Positions 11,022-21,969 of a DNA stretch of 64,000 nucleotides are shown in pieces. Both the position numbers and the translations under genes were made by a program. Source of the stretch: Chaetomidium leptoderma (lineage: Eukaryota; Ascomycota; Sordariomycetes; Sordariales; Chaetomiaceae). A model generated the notes under the pieces. That model was not told the origin of the DNA. It worked only from the letters and a program-made list of their open reading frames with translations, and ran no database searches. The stretch is from NCBI GenBank assembly GCA_033296705.1, contig MU856966.1:1-64000 (forward strand), in the 5' to 3' direction. Numbering within the stretch: position 1 is the stretch's first letter; every line of letters starts with the position of its first letter.

Positions 11022-14000
11022 ATGGCCTCCCAAGCGGAGACGCCTAGTGGCAGCCCTACTACTGCCGTACTGGAGAATGGGAGTACCCCAGCTACAGATC
11101 TATACGCGGGGACGGCAACACCATACCCGAGCCAGGCACCAAGCTCTATCCCTCCTGCCCTACCACCCACCACTCTTCCGCGCCTAACGCCTACGGGGCC
11201 GGATGCCAAGGAAAGGTCCGCTGGGGCTACCAAGGACGCAAAAGGCTACTGGAAGCTAAAATACGCCGGCTTGGAACAACAGAAACAACTAGGCAGGAAA
11301 CGGAGGAACGGTGGCGGCTACGAAGATCATGACCGGACCAAAAGACGCCAGGCAGTGGGCAGCTCGCTCCCGGCCAGCAATGTCGATGGGGATGGGCCAA
11401 TTGCGGCGAGTGTCGCGTTGGGAAACATCTCGGTGCAGGGGAGCAACCCCGAGGATCTTGGGAACGATGAGCAGATGCAGCTTCTTGGAGCAGATGTTGA
11501 TCTTCACGACCCAAAAGCTCGCCAAGATCTCCACCAGCTTCACAACGCAGCTCTGTCCTTTGGCGACGGCAAGTGCAAGTTCGTCAATGGGAAGTGGAAG
11601 TTAGAAGGCTTTGGTACATCTCTCTTCCACCACCAAGTCATCGGTGTCAGCTGGATGCTCGGCCGCGAGCTGCACCCGACTGGCGCAAAGGGCGGTATCC
11701 TTGCCGACGATATGGGTCTGGGAAAGACGGTCCAGCTTCTCGCCTGCATGTCCCAGAACCTACCTGGGAAGAAGAATTCAAAGGCATCGAAGACGCTGAT
11801 AGTCGGGCCAAAAAGGCTCCTCGCCCAGTGGCGCGAGGAGATCTACGATCACTGCTCCAATAAGAAGATGAAACGGGTGTGCATCTTGGGGGCCAACCGA
11901 GAGGTGATGAGACAGGATTTGGATGAGGCGCAGATCATGTGAGTACCCGACGCTGAGCGGCCAGGTCCTGTTTGTTGCTACAGTCATTGTCATGGCCACC
12001 CCCTCACCACGCCCCTAAAGCGTCCTCTAGCCAGACGGTGCTAACTCTCATCGAAGCCTAACAAACTATACCCATCTCCAGCGGCAGTTACCCTCCCAAG
12101 ATGAACTGGAACAAATTGAGAAGCTGAGGGCGGAGGGAAACCCGAAATGGAAAACCCTGCTCCGTGATCACGCCGGTTGTCTCTTCAGAACCGATTGGTA
12201 CCGCGTCGTCCTCGACGAAGCACATGCCATCAACAACAGAAGTAGCCAGAGTGAGTGTAGCAGCCCCCATACGGTTTGCGGGGCAAGCGAGCATTAATTC
12301 CACGGACAGCATCGAGAGCCTGCAGGCTCCTTATCAGACGTCATAGTTGGGTTCTAACTGGAACCCCCATGACGAATAACACGCATGGTAAGTGACACCC
12401 TTGGTCGTGGTCGCCATCATTGTTGATGCCACCGCTACCTTCGTATCCCAGCCCCTGTTAACAAGACACCGTACAGAATTCTTTCCGTACCTGGACTTTA
12501 TCAGAACCACGTTCAGCAACTTTGGGGAATATCAGCATGTCATGGGAGACATTGCGAATGTGGGTTTCGGATACTAGTGCTTTCATCCGTGTAAACTATG
12601 GCTGACACATACCAGGAAGCACAGCGCTCAAACCTGAGAGCGGCATATCAAGAGATATCTCTGAGGCGGTGAGTGGCGCGGTGGCGGTTACTGTCCGAAT
12701 CCGCCAGCACGTTCGAGAGCCCAACTGATAGTATCATTTTACAGTTCTGTTAGAGACAAACTCATGGGCCACCCAATCCTTCAGATCCCCGAGGATCGCC
12801 CAACCGAGCTGATCATGGTGGAGTTTTCCGGCGTCGAAGGCGACATGCACAAGGAACTGCGCGATAAACACAACACGGCCCGAGAGCTGAACAAGGCTTC
12901 CCAAGACAATAAGAGGCCATTGGCTGTTCCCAAGGGAGTGATTATCAGACTTTTCAACCAACTGAGGTACTTTACCTCGCACCCAGCGCTGGTTGACCCG
13001 AACTACCTCTCCAAGCAATCACCTCAGCCCGACATCAAACAGGAGGAGCCAACGGAAGTCATAAAAACGGCCGCATTCCACTATTTTTGCAGGGCGTGCT
13101 GTAATGCCCTGGTCGATCCCTATATTGCGGCGGTAAGGCCCCATTGCCCTATCATCCCCGTGCGGATCGTGTACGTCAAAGCGGTTCTAACCCTCGCTAG
13201 TGCGGACACGCCTTCTGCAAAAACTGTCTCAAGAAGGCCCCTAAAGGGAAGCAACCGCGTATCTGCCTAAGCTGCGGCACGGTTCCAGTTGAGCCCAAGC
13301 CCGGAGGCGATGACTGCTACCGTCATACCACTAATCATTTTGAGCGATTGATGGAGAGGTTTGGAGACCGCGTCGGGACCAAAGCCAAACGCACTAAACG
13401 GGTTCGTAACCCCGGTGATGACGAATTCGGGTTGCAACCACGGCTGGCCCAGCGGAAGCGAAAGGGTAGGCGCAAGGCAAACAAAGGGGCAAAGACGAAG
13501 GGCCGAGGGTCACGCAAGGGGGCCAAGGCGCAAAAAGACGCCACGGTGGAGGAGATACGGGCGCATGCCAGAGACTTCCTCCGGGAATGCGATAAGAAGC
13601 CTTGGGATCCGGTCCCACACAGCGCAAAGACGAGCGCAGCGATGAACTTGGTCAAGAAGTGGTAGGTACCTGCTCCTGAACCATCCCCGGCCCCCAACCC
13701 AAAATAGACCACGTCCGCTGACACACCTGGTTGCCTAGGCAGACTGAAGCACCAGGCGACAAGATCATCAGTAGGGCACCATATCCCCAGTGCCCGTCTT
13801 CCCCCCCGCGCTAACTTTGATAACAGTATTCGTCCAGTGGATCCCGATGCTCTCCTTTCTCGGCAGGATGCTCTTCCAGAACGGACTCAAATTTGTCTAT
13901 CTCTGGGGTGAGATGGAGTCCAATCAACAAGAGATGTGCATCAATGCCTTCAAAGAGCTCCCTGAAATCAAGGTTATGGTCAGTACCTGAGAACCCAGTC

Positions 14001-14620
14001 TACCTAATACAGAAGGCTTTCCCTGCCGAGAATCGGCTGCTTGCTAACACTTTTTCTGTATTAACTAGCTCATCTCGGTCACCTGCGGCGCTCATGGGCT
14101 GAACCTAACAGCGGCCAATCGCGCGATTGTCTATGACCACTGGTGGCACGAGGGCTGGGAGCGTCAGGCCTTTGCACGCGTCCACCGAATCGGCCAGAAA
14201 AAAGAGGTCCATACAGCAAAGCTCGTTGCCGCCGGGTCCATGGATGAAGCCATCCTGACAATGCAGGCCACAAAGAGGGAGAGCATTGGCGCGGCTGTAG
14301 GAGACGGACCTTCGCGCCCGGGATTTCGCGACATTTGCGATTCCCTTCACAACGGCGGCCATCTCGACAAGGAGTTACTCGAGCTGACCAGACTGGAAGA
14401 CCTTAGCGACGAGGATAGGGGCGAGGATAGTGGCAGCGAGAGCGAGGGCGAGGGCGAGGGCGACTCGGATGAAGATGACAGCGACGACGATGACGATGAC
14501 GATGATTCCGACAGCGATGCTACGACTGGCAGCCTGGCAGGGTCCGAAGAATATCAACCTAGCTCACACCGAGAAGCGGACGATGAAGGCGGCGAGGAGG
14601 CAAGCTCGGATGACGAGTAA
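11022..14620 (+). CDS. SNF2-family DNA-dependent ATPase with embedded RING finger (RAD5/RAD16/ULS1-like)
   Basis: Ten exons (11022-11938, 12057-12250, 12310-12387, 12477-12559, 12616-12668, 12745-13132, 13201-13661, 13739-13770, 13827-13978, 14069-14620) encode 969 aa with all phases closing. The helicase N-lobe has GGILADDMGLGKT (Walker A), the VVLDEAHAI Walker B and LTGTPMTN. A C3HC4-like RING lies between the lobes (CRACC ... CGHAFCKNC ... CLSCG), followed by a Lys/Arg-rich insert. The C-lobe ends with ARVHRIGQKKEV. The last 80 residues are a long Asp/Glu/Ser tail. Such proteins combine DNA translocation with ubiquitin or SUMO-targeted ligase activity in post-replication repair or protein eviction. 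Which subfamily this is cannot be settled by eye. It acts in the nucleus. Confidence 0.88.
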
Positions 14621-15205
14621 TGCCCTTTCCCTATGGGCATCGTTACCCAGCCGTTGATAGGGCGCTTGCAGAGTTTTGGCTTTTCTTTCTGGCGGAGCCT
14701 TGCCGGCATCAAAACACGACGGCCCGGTCATTGGAGGGATTGCGGTGGTGCAGCAGAGGTCGGGTGGTTGGGGTGGTTCCAGACTTTCAGACTCACTCGG
14801 GCCACAAGATCGCCCGTGTTTTGGCCGATTGGCGAATCTTGAGCGAAAGGGACTGCACCATCACCGAGCACAGCAGGTAGCTTTGCTTACACTGGGGTGT
14901 TAATCGATGACGGGCACTTCAACCTGGTATGCAACCAATCGGTGATCTATGTGACGAGAGCTGAGGGGAAAGGGAATATACGTCATAATACCTAAGGTAC
15001 TAACCTAAGGTAGGTATTACTTATGCATGCAGTCCGCCCGCTGACCGGCGACGTACTTGAACGGAGGTCCGAAGCTGAGCAGGAGGTCATCGGAAATACC
15101 TTTGTACCTGAACACATACGCTGAGTTGACTAATGTCATAAAGTTTATAGCGAGATCAAAAAGCGCAAAATCAAACTACAAAACTCACTGGCCCAATACG
15201 GAAGC
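14621..15205. promoter_or_regulatory. Intergenic, promoter of O-methyltransferase
   Basis: Contains the helicase 3' UTR and the O-methyltransferase promoter. CCTAAGGTA occurs twice in direct orientation at 14991-14999 and 15004-15012, about 200 bp before the ATG, and may be a regulator site. No gene is supported. Confidence 0.45.
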
Positions 15206-16495
15206 ATGGCTCCAACTACTACCCCCCTCCTGTCTCAGCTCGCAGAGGAGATCTCCCGCAATACATTGTCCATCGTCGAGTATCTCGAATCCAACAGCCT
15301 GCCTCAGCCATCTTTCGACTCCGATGGCCCTTCGCATCTCATCCCCAGGCCAGACGAGAAACTAGCGGCAGCAAGACACGCACTGATCGAGGCGACCAAG
15401 GCGCTCCATGCGTTGGCCGTGGGGCCGGTCGAGACAACCCGGCTGTTCTGTTTCAACGAGCTCTATCTCGTTGGCGCGATGCAGGTCCTCTGCCACTTCA
15501 ACGTACCCCAGCAGGTCCCTTTGCGCGGGGAGATCAGCATGGGCGAGGTGTCGGCCAGGACAGGGCTCAGCGAGGGGTTGCTGGCACGGTTTCTGCGCAT
15601 GGCAGCGGCAAACTACTACTTCACCGAGCCCCGCCGGGGGTTTGTTGCGCACACTGCCTGGTCCAAGACGCTGGCCACCGACGAGAAGATGAGGGCCTGT
15701 GTTTGGTTCAGGCACATCGAGATGATGCCCGCCGTGGTCAAGCTCGTCGAGGCGGCCGAACGGTCCCCGGATTCGGCCGAGCCACAGGATGCGGCCTTCA
15801 GCTTAGCGTTTGGGGATACCTTCTTCGACCACAAAGAGAAGCATCCGGGCCATATGATCAAGTTTGGCCTGTTTGTGGACGCATTCGCTAGCGGGGATGA
15901 GGCCGACACGGCCGAGTCCATCGCTTGCGGGTACCCCTGGGAGGAATTGCCGGGAGGTTCGCTTGTCGTTGATGTCGGGGGCGGAATAGGGCATATTTCG
16001 GCCGCCATTGCACGGAAACACGTCCATTTAAAGTTCCAGGTCCAGGATTTCGGCCATCTGGCCGAGGAATCGAGTCTACTTCTGCAGAAACAGGGGGTGT
16101 CCGATCGAGTCCGATTTAGCCCACACAGCTTCTTCGACTCGCAGCCGGAAACCGCCAAGGGAGCAGCGGTGTTCTTTCTGCGGAATATCATGCACAACTG
16201 GTCTGATTTGTACTGCAGGCGGATTCTCAAGCCAATCGTCAAGGCCATGGGCCCCAACAGCCGCATCGTCATTTGCGACATTGTTCTGCCGGAGCCAGGC
16301 ACGATTCCTAAGACGCACGAAGCTCGTGTTCGTGCGCTGGATTTGACCATGCTGTCCATGTTCAACGCCAAGGAGCGGTCGCATGAGGACTTCCAGGAGT
16401 TGTTTACCAGCGTCGACCCTAGACTCCGCATCACGGCCGTCGTTGGTAAACCAAAGATGGGCACAGACAGCCTCATCGAGGCACGACTAGTGTAA
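15206..16495 (+). CDS. SAM-dependent O-methyltransferase (fungal secondary-metabolism type)
   Basis: A single exon of 429 aa. The N-terminal helical half (LFCFNELYLVGAMQVLCHF, then a winged-helix-like region with TGLSEGLLARFLRMAAANYYF) is the dimerisation part of plant/fungal O-methyltransferases. VVDVGGGIGHISAAIA is the SAM-binding glycine motif. FFLRNIMHNWSD carries the expected catalytic His region, and the protein ends with DLTMLSMFNAKERSHEDFQELF. It transfers a methyl group from SAM to a hydroxyl on a small molecule; the substrate is unknown. Its stop lies 231 bp from that of the convergent dioxygenase gene. Absence of introns contrasts with most neighbours. Confidence 0.88.
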   Translation: MAPTTTPLLSQLAEEISRNTLSIVEYLESNSLPQPSFDSDGPSHLIPRPDEKLAAARHALIEATKALHALAVGPVETTRLFCFNELYLVGAMQVLCHFNVPQQVPLRGEISMGEVSARTGLSEGLLARFLRMAAANYYFTEPRRGFVAHTAWSKTLATDEKMRACVWFRHIEMMPAVVKLVEAAERSPDSAEPQDAAFSLAFGDTFFDHKEKHPGHMIKFGLFVDAFASGDEADTAESIACGYPWEELPGGSLVVDVGGGIGHISAAIARKHVHLKFQVQDFGHLAEESSLLLQKQGVSDRVRFSPHSFFDSQPETAKGAAVFFLRNIMHNWSDLYCRRILKPIVKAMGPNSRIVICDIVLPEPGTIPKTHEARVRALDLTMLSMFNAKERSHEDFQELFTSVDPRLRITAVVGKPKMGTDSLIEARLV

Positions 16496-16726
16496 TTCTG
16501 CCGGACCTGGTGTGATCGGCGCGGGAATGAGCGGAGTGTAAGGCTCAGGAGCAGCAGAAATAAACATCTGATTCCGTAAAACACGCTCTCGCTATTCCTC
16601 TCACAGGCCATTTGAAGAAAATCCTCAAGCTTATTACTCTCCCTTACTGCTCAGCTCCAGGGCCTCTTTCTCACCTTCATCGAGCAAACCCAGGGCTTGG
16701 CGACGCGTCGGGGCATTGGGGTCGAA

Positions 16727-18364
16727 TTAAGGGACCTCGGCAAGCGCGGTGACACGAGTGCCATGACGTGGGTGCCTTCCGCCGTAGTCCCAGCTTGCAT
16801 TGTGAATTGTGATCCTGTGACGCCGCGGCTTGAGTCAAATTCAGCCCAACAACATATTTTCAAATGTCTTCTCACCTGTTATCCCACAATGCGCTGGTGC
16901 CAGGCGTCCACTTGAATCGGACCTGGATGTCGACATTCCTCTCAAAGACGTCATACAGGTAGTTCAGGATCAGGTCGCTCTCGGCCTTGTCCAGCCCAAC
17001 GATCCTAACCGTCATGGCCCGGTTGACCCACAGCGCCTTCCAGCCCGTTGCCGGATGCACTCGGACAAGTGGGTGGGAGCGCTCAATATACTGAGGACCA
17101 GCGTTGGGGTTTTCGCGATCCAGATACGGGTGGGCCGAGCGGTACACGGCCTGCTTCCCGTCGATGAACTTGCGGAACTCGGGCGAGAGCTTCTCATATG
17201 CACTGTACCCGGACGCCCAGAGCGTGTCACCCCCCACCGGCGGCACTGTGTCGTTGTGCAGATGCGTGATTCCTGCCGGCTGCCGCTCATGCACGAGATC
17301 TGTGTGCCACGATGAGGCACCCCCCGGCTTGCGGAAGTTGACTGCGAGGCCCTGGGCGTAAAGAGCCGGCCATATGACGGTCACGCCGGGCAACCCAGGG
17401 ACTTGAGGCACTTGGGGCTATTATAATGGTCACATTAGATCAAGGAACCCAATAACGCAAACAAATCAGATTTGACCTGTTTTTTGCCTCGATTTGACTA
17501 CATTTACCAAGAATTTGAGCTATTTTTGTGTTGAATTGATTTGCGTTGGATGCACTCAAATACAGTCTTACTAAGCAACGGAAACAGTTGTTCCATCGCC
17601 GTCGCCGCGCGCATAAGTACCCGACTCGGACCTGGACCCGACGGCAATGCCCAGACATTCAAACTGCCAGAACAGACAGCCACCCCTTGACTACCCCCTG
17701 ATTCTACACCCAATTCTTGCGGCATTCGAGGATGTTGATGAATTCGGCATGCAGGCGATGTCGTTGATGTGTGACGGCATGCTTGGCGCGACTGAACACC
17801 CTCTCGCACTTGGCAGACATCGCGGGAATTGACAGGTAGTCGCATGCTATGCGCAGAGCCGTGGGAACTGCTTGTATGTGTGCATGAACCGTGGCTTTGG
17901 GAGGCATCTTTGTGTGGCCTGCAGAATACTGGGACCTTGGCAAATACGTCAAATCAACGCAAATATCGCCATTGGCCGTATTTGCTTGTGTTGGGCCCTG
18001 ATTTGCGTTGATTTGGCTTGCGTTGATTTGTTTGCGTTGGCATGGTTTGCGTCATTGGGTTCCTTGCATTAGATTGTGTCTCGTGGCGGTGGATAGCTAA
18101 TACACATCATTGGGCCGGACTCTCACTTACATGGACTTCGACTTCTCCGAACCACTCCCCGAGCTCTTTCTGCTGCTGGGGGGTGAGTTCCTGGTCCCGG
18201 AGGAAGATCACACTCCTCTCTGCGATCAGCAGAGCTAGTTCATCGCTGGACAGATCAACTCCGGCTTTCGTCAGCCGCTGGCGAGCCGGCTCTGGGAGGC
18301 CGAGCGTGTCTTTTTTCGGTTCAATCGTGTCGACGATGGACTCGACAATGGGTGCAGGTGCCAT
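16727..18364 (-). CDS. TauD/TfdA-family 2-oxoglutarate/Fe(II) dioxygenase, intron carries a hAT element
   Basis: Three exons on the minus strand (18364-18131, 17417-16876, 16814-16727) encode 287 aa. The metal-binding triad is intact: H116-x-D118 in SSWHTDLV and distal H263 in ITIHNAS. Arg residues in RHPRHGTRV are suited to bind 2-oxoglutarate. The first intron is 713 nt, but 626 nt of it is a transposon with an 8-bp target duplication; removal leaves a normal 79-nt intron. Donor GTAAGT and acceptor AATAG remain intact, so the gene may still be spliced. An in-frame ATG 30 bp upstream (18394) is an alternative start. The substrate is unknown; it shares a 430-bp divergent promoter with the flavin monooxygenase gene, which suggests a common pathway. 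Confidence 0.85.
17441..18066. mobile_element. Non-autonomous hAT-type DNA transposon (626 bp)
   Basis: The ends are 22-bp terminal inverted repeats with one mismatch: 17441-17462 begins CAAGGAACCCAAT, and 18045-18066 ends ATTGGGTTCCTTG. It is flanked by the 8-bp direct repeat CATTAGAT at 17433-17440 and 18067-18074, the target duplication size of hAT transposons. Subterminal copies of TTGCGTTGATTTG and its complement (for example 18001-18015, 18018-18030, 17950-17964) resemble transposase-binding repeats. On the minus strand near 17952-17704 a short open stretch reads DYLSIPAMSAKCERVFS, the hallmark of the hAT C-terminal dimerisation region. The rest of the transposase is missing, so this is an internal-deletion derivative. 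Confidence 0.93.
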
Positions 18365-18794
18365 TTTGGTGATGTGAATACTATCATGTGGCACATCCCA
18401 TCACATGCTCGCACATGCTCGCAATGCATTGTGTGCTTTCAATGACATGATCTGTTGGCTGGATCAGACGGCAAGGGATGGATGTGTTTGTAAGACAACG
18501 TAGGCAAAGACCTCGTTATCTTGCTCAGCAGTATTGCCAATCCAAGATCAAACAAGAGACCGGTTGAACCCCCACGGGCGTGTTCGTCCAAAGTTTCTGA
18601 GCCACGATAACCAAGAAAATACGTGGCACGTACTCAAGCCTCGTGGCCTCACCACCTACCTGATGCACTCTTGATGCGCAACCTGCCGGAACAATACGAA
18701 AACTCACAAACATCTCGGCACACGGCCAGGGCGGCGTCTTCTTCTTTTGCCCGTAAGGCTCGGCCTCCAACTCGCACCCACATCGAGTCCAGCC
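18365..18794. promoter_or_regulatory. Divergent promoter, dioxygenase and flavin monooxygenase
   Basis: 430 bp between divergent start codons, so both genes probably share control elements. CACATGCTCG is repeated at about 18402-18421 (short tandem copy). No coding sequence is seen. Confidence 0.5.
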
Positions 18795-20378
18795 ATGTCT
18801 TTACCCAACAAGCAGCACCACGCTTTTGGCCCCGGCCGAACAGTCGCCGTCGTCGGCGCAGGGATCAGCGGGGTCTGCACCGCCGCACACTTGATGAAGC
18901 AAGGGCTCAGTGTGACGCTGTTCGAGCGCTCAAGTATTGCAGGCGGCGTCTGGCACTACGATGAGCGTGTTCCGGAGGACCCTCCATACCCCAACAACAC
19001 GCCCTCACAAGGGGATTACGCCGTCTCCCAGCGCGGAGAGCTCGCATACGCAACACCGCCCCCGGAGCATGATGCTGATTCCAGTGGACCCAGAGAAATT
19101 CGCGGCAGCAGAAATGCCGCCGATCTCGAGGTGCAATTCTCACCACCCGGCCCATGTTACGCAGGCCTGAAGAACAATGTTCCCACATATCTCATGACCA
19201 GCGTTCTGGGCGCCTGGCCGGAAGGAACCAAGTACTTTGTGAGCCAAAGGTATTTCGAGGAGTACATCCAAACTCTGGCAAAGAACCATGGCGTGGACGC
19301 AGCCACTTTATTCCACACTCGCGTCGACGAGGTTCGAAAAACACCCGACGGGACCAAGTGGGAGATACGCTCAGTCACACTGGAAAAGAGGGATACCGGT
19401 GGCCGGGTTACCGAGGCAATCTCGCGATTTGACCTGTTGGTCGTCGCATCAGGCCACTACAACATGCCCCGAATCCCCGACATCGAAGGGCTGAAGGAGT
19501 GGAAAGCGAGCTGCCCCAGTCGGGTCATACACTCCAAGCAATATCGGTCCCCCGAGAGGTATCGGGGCCAGAACGTGCTCATTATCGGCGCCGGAGTGTC
19601 CGCCCACAATATTTGCCATGAGCTTGACGGCGTGGCCGCCCAGACCTACCAGAGCGTACGTGGTGGCGACTTCGACCTCCCGGCATCTCTCCTGCCAGAA
19701 AAGGCCGTCCGAGTACCCGAGGTTGCCAAGTTTGTTATCCGTTGCGACACCGATGGCGACGGGCGGCTCGGAGATGATAGGGGGGAAACACCTGACCACA
19801 TTGTGTTGACAGACGGACAAATCCTGAGGGACATCCACCACGCGGTGCTCGCAACAGGGTACATGACATCCTACCCATTTCTTCCCCAACTTCACTCCGA
19901 CGATACACCCATTACAGCAGCCGGCGAGGATCTCCTGGTCACCTCCGATGGGACCATGGCACACAACCTGCACCGCGATATCTTCTACATCAACGACCCA
20001 ACCTTGGCCTTCGTCGGGGTGCCCTACTACGCAGCAACATTTTCCCTCTTCGACTTTCAAGCCCAAGCCGTGGCCCGCGTCTTCGCCGGCAAGGCACGCC
20101 TGCCCACTAGAATGGAGATGCGGAACGAGTATGAGAAGCGCGTGGAGGAGAAGGGGCTCGGCCGCGGGTTTCATTCTGTGCATGCTCCTGGCCTTGAGAT
20201 CGCATATGTGCAGGAGTTGGTGGATTGGTTGAATACCCATGGTGCAGAAACCGGAGAGCAGCCGGTGTTGCCGCACTCGGAGGCGTGGAAACGGGGATAC
20301 GAGGACTTGAAGGCCAAGATGACGGTACTGTTCAAGTCGTCCAAGGAGAGGGGAAAACAAGCGGCCTCGACTGTTTAG
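18795..20378 (+). CDS. Flavin-containing monooxygenase (FMO / Baeyer-Villiger-like)
   Basis: A single exon of 527 aa from ATG 18795. An in-frame ATG 48 bp upstream exists, but the residues it adds are not family-like. VAVVGAGISGVCTA is the FAD-binding Rossmann glycine motif, followed by GGVWHY. SRVIHSKQYRSPERY corresponds to the FMO signature (FxGxxxHxxxY region), though the first Phe-x-Gly part is replaced by KASCPS. VLIIGAGVSAHNI is the NADPH-binding motif. VLATGYMTSYPFLP is the conserved ATG-containing segment near the C-terminal third. The enzyme would oxidise a nitrogen, sulfur or carbonyl group using NADPH and O2. It is probably cytosolic. The neighbouring dioxygenase and methyltransferase suggest joint modification of one small molecule. 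Confidence 0.87.
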   Translation: MSLPNKQHHAFGPGRTVAVVGAGISGVCTAAHLMKQGLSVTLFERSSIAGGVWHYDERVPEDPPYPNNTPSQGDYAVSQRGELAYATPPPEHDADSSGPREIRGSRNAADLEVQFSPPGPCYAGLKNNVPTYLMTSVLGAWPEGTKYFVSQRYFEEYIQTLAKNHGVDAATLFHTRVDEVRKTPDGTKWEIRSVTLEKRDTGGRVTEAISRFDLLVVASGHYNMPRIPDIEGLKEWKASCPSRVIHSKQYRSPERYRGQNVLIIGAGVSAHNICHELDGVAAQTYQSVRGGDFDLPASLLPEKAVRVPEVAKFVIRCDTDGDGRLGDDRGETPDHIVLTDGQILRDIHHAVLATGYMTSYPFLPQLHSDDTPITAAGEDLLVTSDGTMAHNLHRDIFYINDPTLAFVGVPYYAATFSLFDFQAQAVARVFAGKARLPTRMEMRNEYEKRVEEKGLGRGFHSVHAPGLEIAYVQELVDWLNTHGAETGEQPVLPHSEAWKRGYEDLKAKMTVLFKSSKERGKQAASTV

Positions 20379-20973
20379 CAGTTCATCGATCCTTTCCAGC
20401 GCATTACCGACCAACCGGGGGACTGAAAGACTGCAGCCAAGGTCCAGAGCACACCAAGGTATTCAACTCGAAGGGCAAGCGTTGGAACAGTGGAAAGTGT
20501 AAATACCTTAACTTGGGGTTAGGGTTGCACATGGGTTTGTGCGAGAATTTACCTAAAGATGCCGAGCTCGCGTCCAACAAAGCGTGTTTTGTTTTGGTGA
20601 TTCAGATTGTGACTAAAAAAAGCAGCCACAACCCAAACGACGGCCAGGGACCGTTTTACAAAGAATTACTTTCAAATTCCCAGTCTTGTAATCAACCATA
20701 ACAAGTCGGTAACAACAAAGCCACGTCCGGTGACAACCTGGAGCTCGGCTTGCTCTTTGTTGTAGGGCTTGGAGCTAATCCAAACAAAGGTGAGTGAGAT
20801 CAAAAACCCGGTACAGGTCGTCTATCTGCGATTCTGCATCTCCGGTTTTTAAGGCCACACTTGAATAACGGGCTGAACTAATACCAAGTCACAGGATTGC
20901 GACCACTTGGTGACAGTTGGACTTGGAAGAAGCTGGTTGAAAAATTGTTGTGATCAAATTTGACGAATCAACC
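20379..20973. other. Intergenic stretch with a probable 5' UTR intron
   Basis: Holds the monooxygenase 3' UTR and the leader of the DUF2293 gene. GTGAGT at 20790, an ACTAATAC branch-like site and TCACAG ending at 20894 mark a probable 105-nt intron in the leader. Nothing else was recognised. Confidence 0.45.
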
Positions 20974-21969
20974 ATGCCGGCGCGCAAACCCAAAAGAGAA
21001 AAACCGATCATGACAGCGGCGGATACAGACGAGCCTGAGGTCCGATTTGACGACCCCATGCCAGAAGGCTACGAATTTGTCCCAAAAGGCGACGTCTACG
21101 TCACCAAAAACTGCCGCAAAACGACCCACGAGGCAGAGAAGACCCTTTACGTGGTTCTCGACCGAAGGAACAAGCCAGTTGGGCTGCGATGCCCCTCATA
21201 CATCTACAGCGCCGTCATGGGCCAGAACAAGGCGACGGCTACGCAGCGAGCAGCGGCCGTCCAGAAGCGAGACACAGCCATCGAGGAGAACTTTGAGGAG
21301 GCCATAGTGAAGCTTTTCCCCGAGGTGCCCAAGGAGGAGGTCCCAAAGATTATCAAGCACTCGCTCCAAAAGCACAGCCGGCGCGTGGGCAGGACCAGCA
21401 GGGTGGACCTGGAGGACAGAGTTCACCTTGCGGTGCGCGCGCACATCCGGCACGTCCACACCGACTACGACCACCTGCTCAGACAGGGCGCGAGTAGGGC
21501 CGTCGCGCGGGAAAAGGTCTGGGACAGGCTCAACGAGGTTGCTAGGCAATGGGGCGGACGGCCACTCAAACCGGCCGCGGCGGTGCCCGCCAAGGAGAGG
21601 CGGGGCAAGAAGAACAAAACGAGAAAGGGTTCTCGGAGGAAGACAAAGACAAATGGCGCGGTGAAGAAGGCTGTCATTTGCGGGATTCGGGCAAACTCGG
21701 AGCACACGGGTCTTCGAGTTCGTACCCGGAGCATGACGAGCAAGCTGAGGTCTTTACGGCAGGAGGATACCCCCATGATGGATGAGGGGGGGCTGGACGT
21801 GGATGTCGACGGGTTTGTGGAAGATGCCGACGCCCAGGGCGTTGTCTTTACTGGGAGCAAAGACACAAGTGACTATGACAGCGACGGTAGCGGGTGGATC
21901 AAATTAGAGCGAACGGCGTCAACCTGGGTGGCCGGTAAGGGATGTGTACTACAACGAAGAGCCCCATAG
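20974..21969 (+). CDS. DUF2293 domain protein, function unknown
   Basis: A single exon of 331 aa from ATG 20974 (context ACCATGC). An in-frame ATG at 20950 would add 8 residues. The segment from FVPKGDVYVTKNCRK through VGRTSRVDLEDRVHLAVRAHIRHVHTDYDHLL matches my memory of the fungal DUF2293 family, whose role is not known. It ends at EKVWDRLNEVARQW. A basic region (KERRGKKNKTRKGSRRKTK) follows and could be a nuclear localisation signal. The C-terminus is acidic. No membrane segments or signal peptide are visible. The extreme C-terminus may be altered by an unseen intron. Confidence 0.75.
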   Translation: MPARKPKREKPIMTAADTDEPEVRFDDPMPEGYEFVPKGDVYVTKNCRKTTHEAEKTLYVVLDRRNKPVGLRCPSYIYSAVMGQNKATATQRAAAVQKRDTAIEENFEEAIVKLFPEVPKEEVPKIIKHSLQKHSRRVGRTSRVDLEDRVHLAVRAHIRHVHTDYDHLLRQGASRAVAREKVWDRLNEVARQWGGRPLKPAAAVPAKERRGKKNKTRKGSRRKTKTNGAVKKAVICGIRANSEHTGLRVRTRSMTSKLRSLRQEDTPMMDEGGLDVDVDGFVEDADAQGVVFTGSKDTSDYDSDGSGWIKLERTASTWVAGKGCVLQRRAP

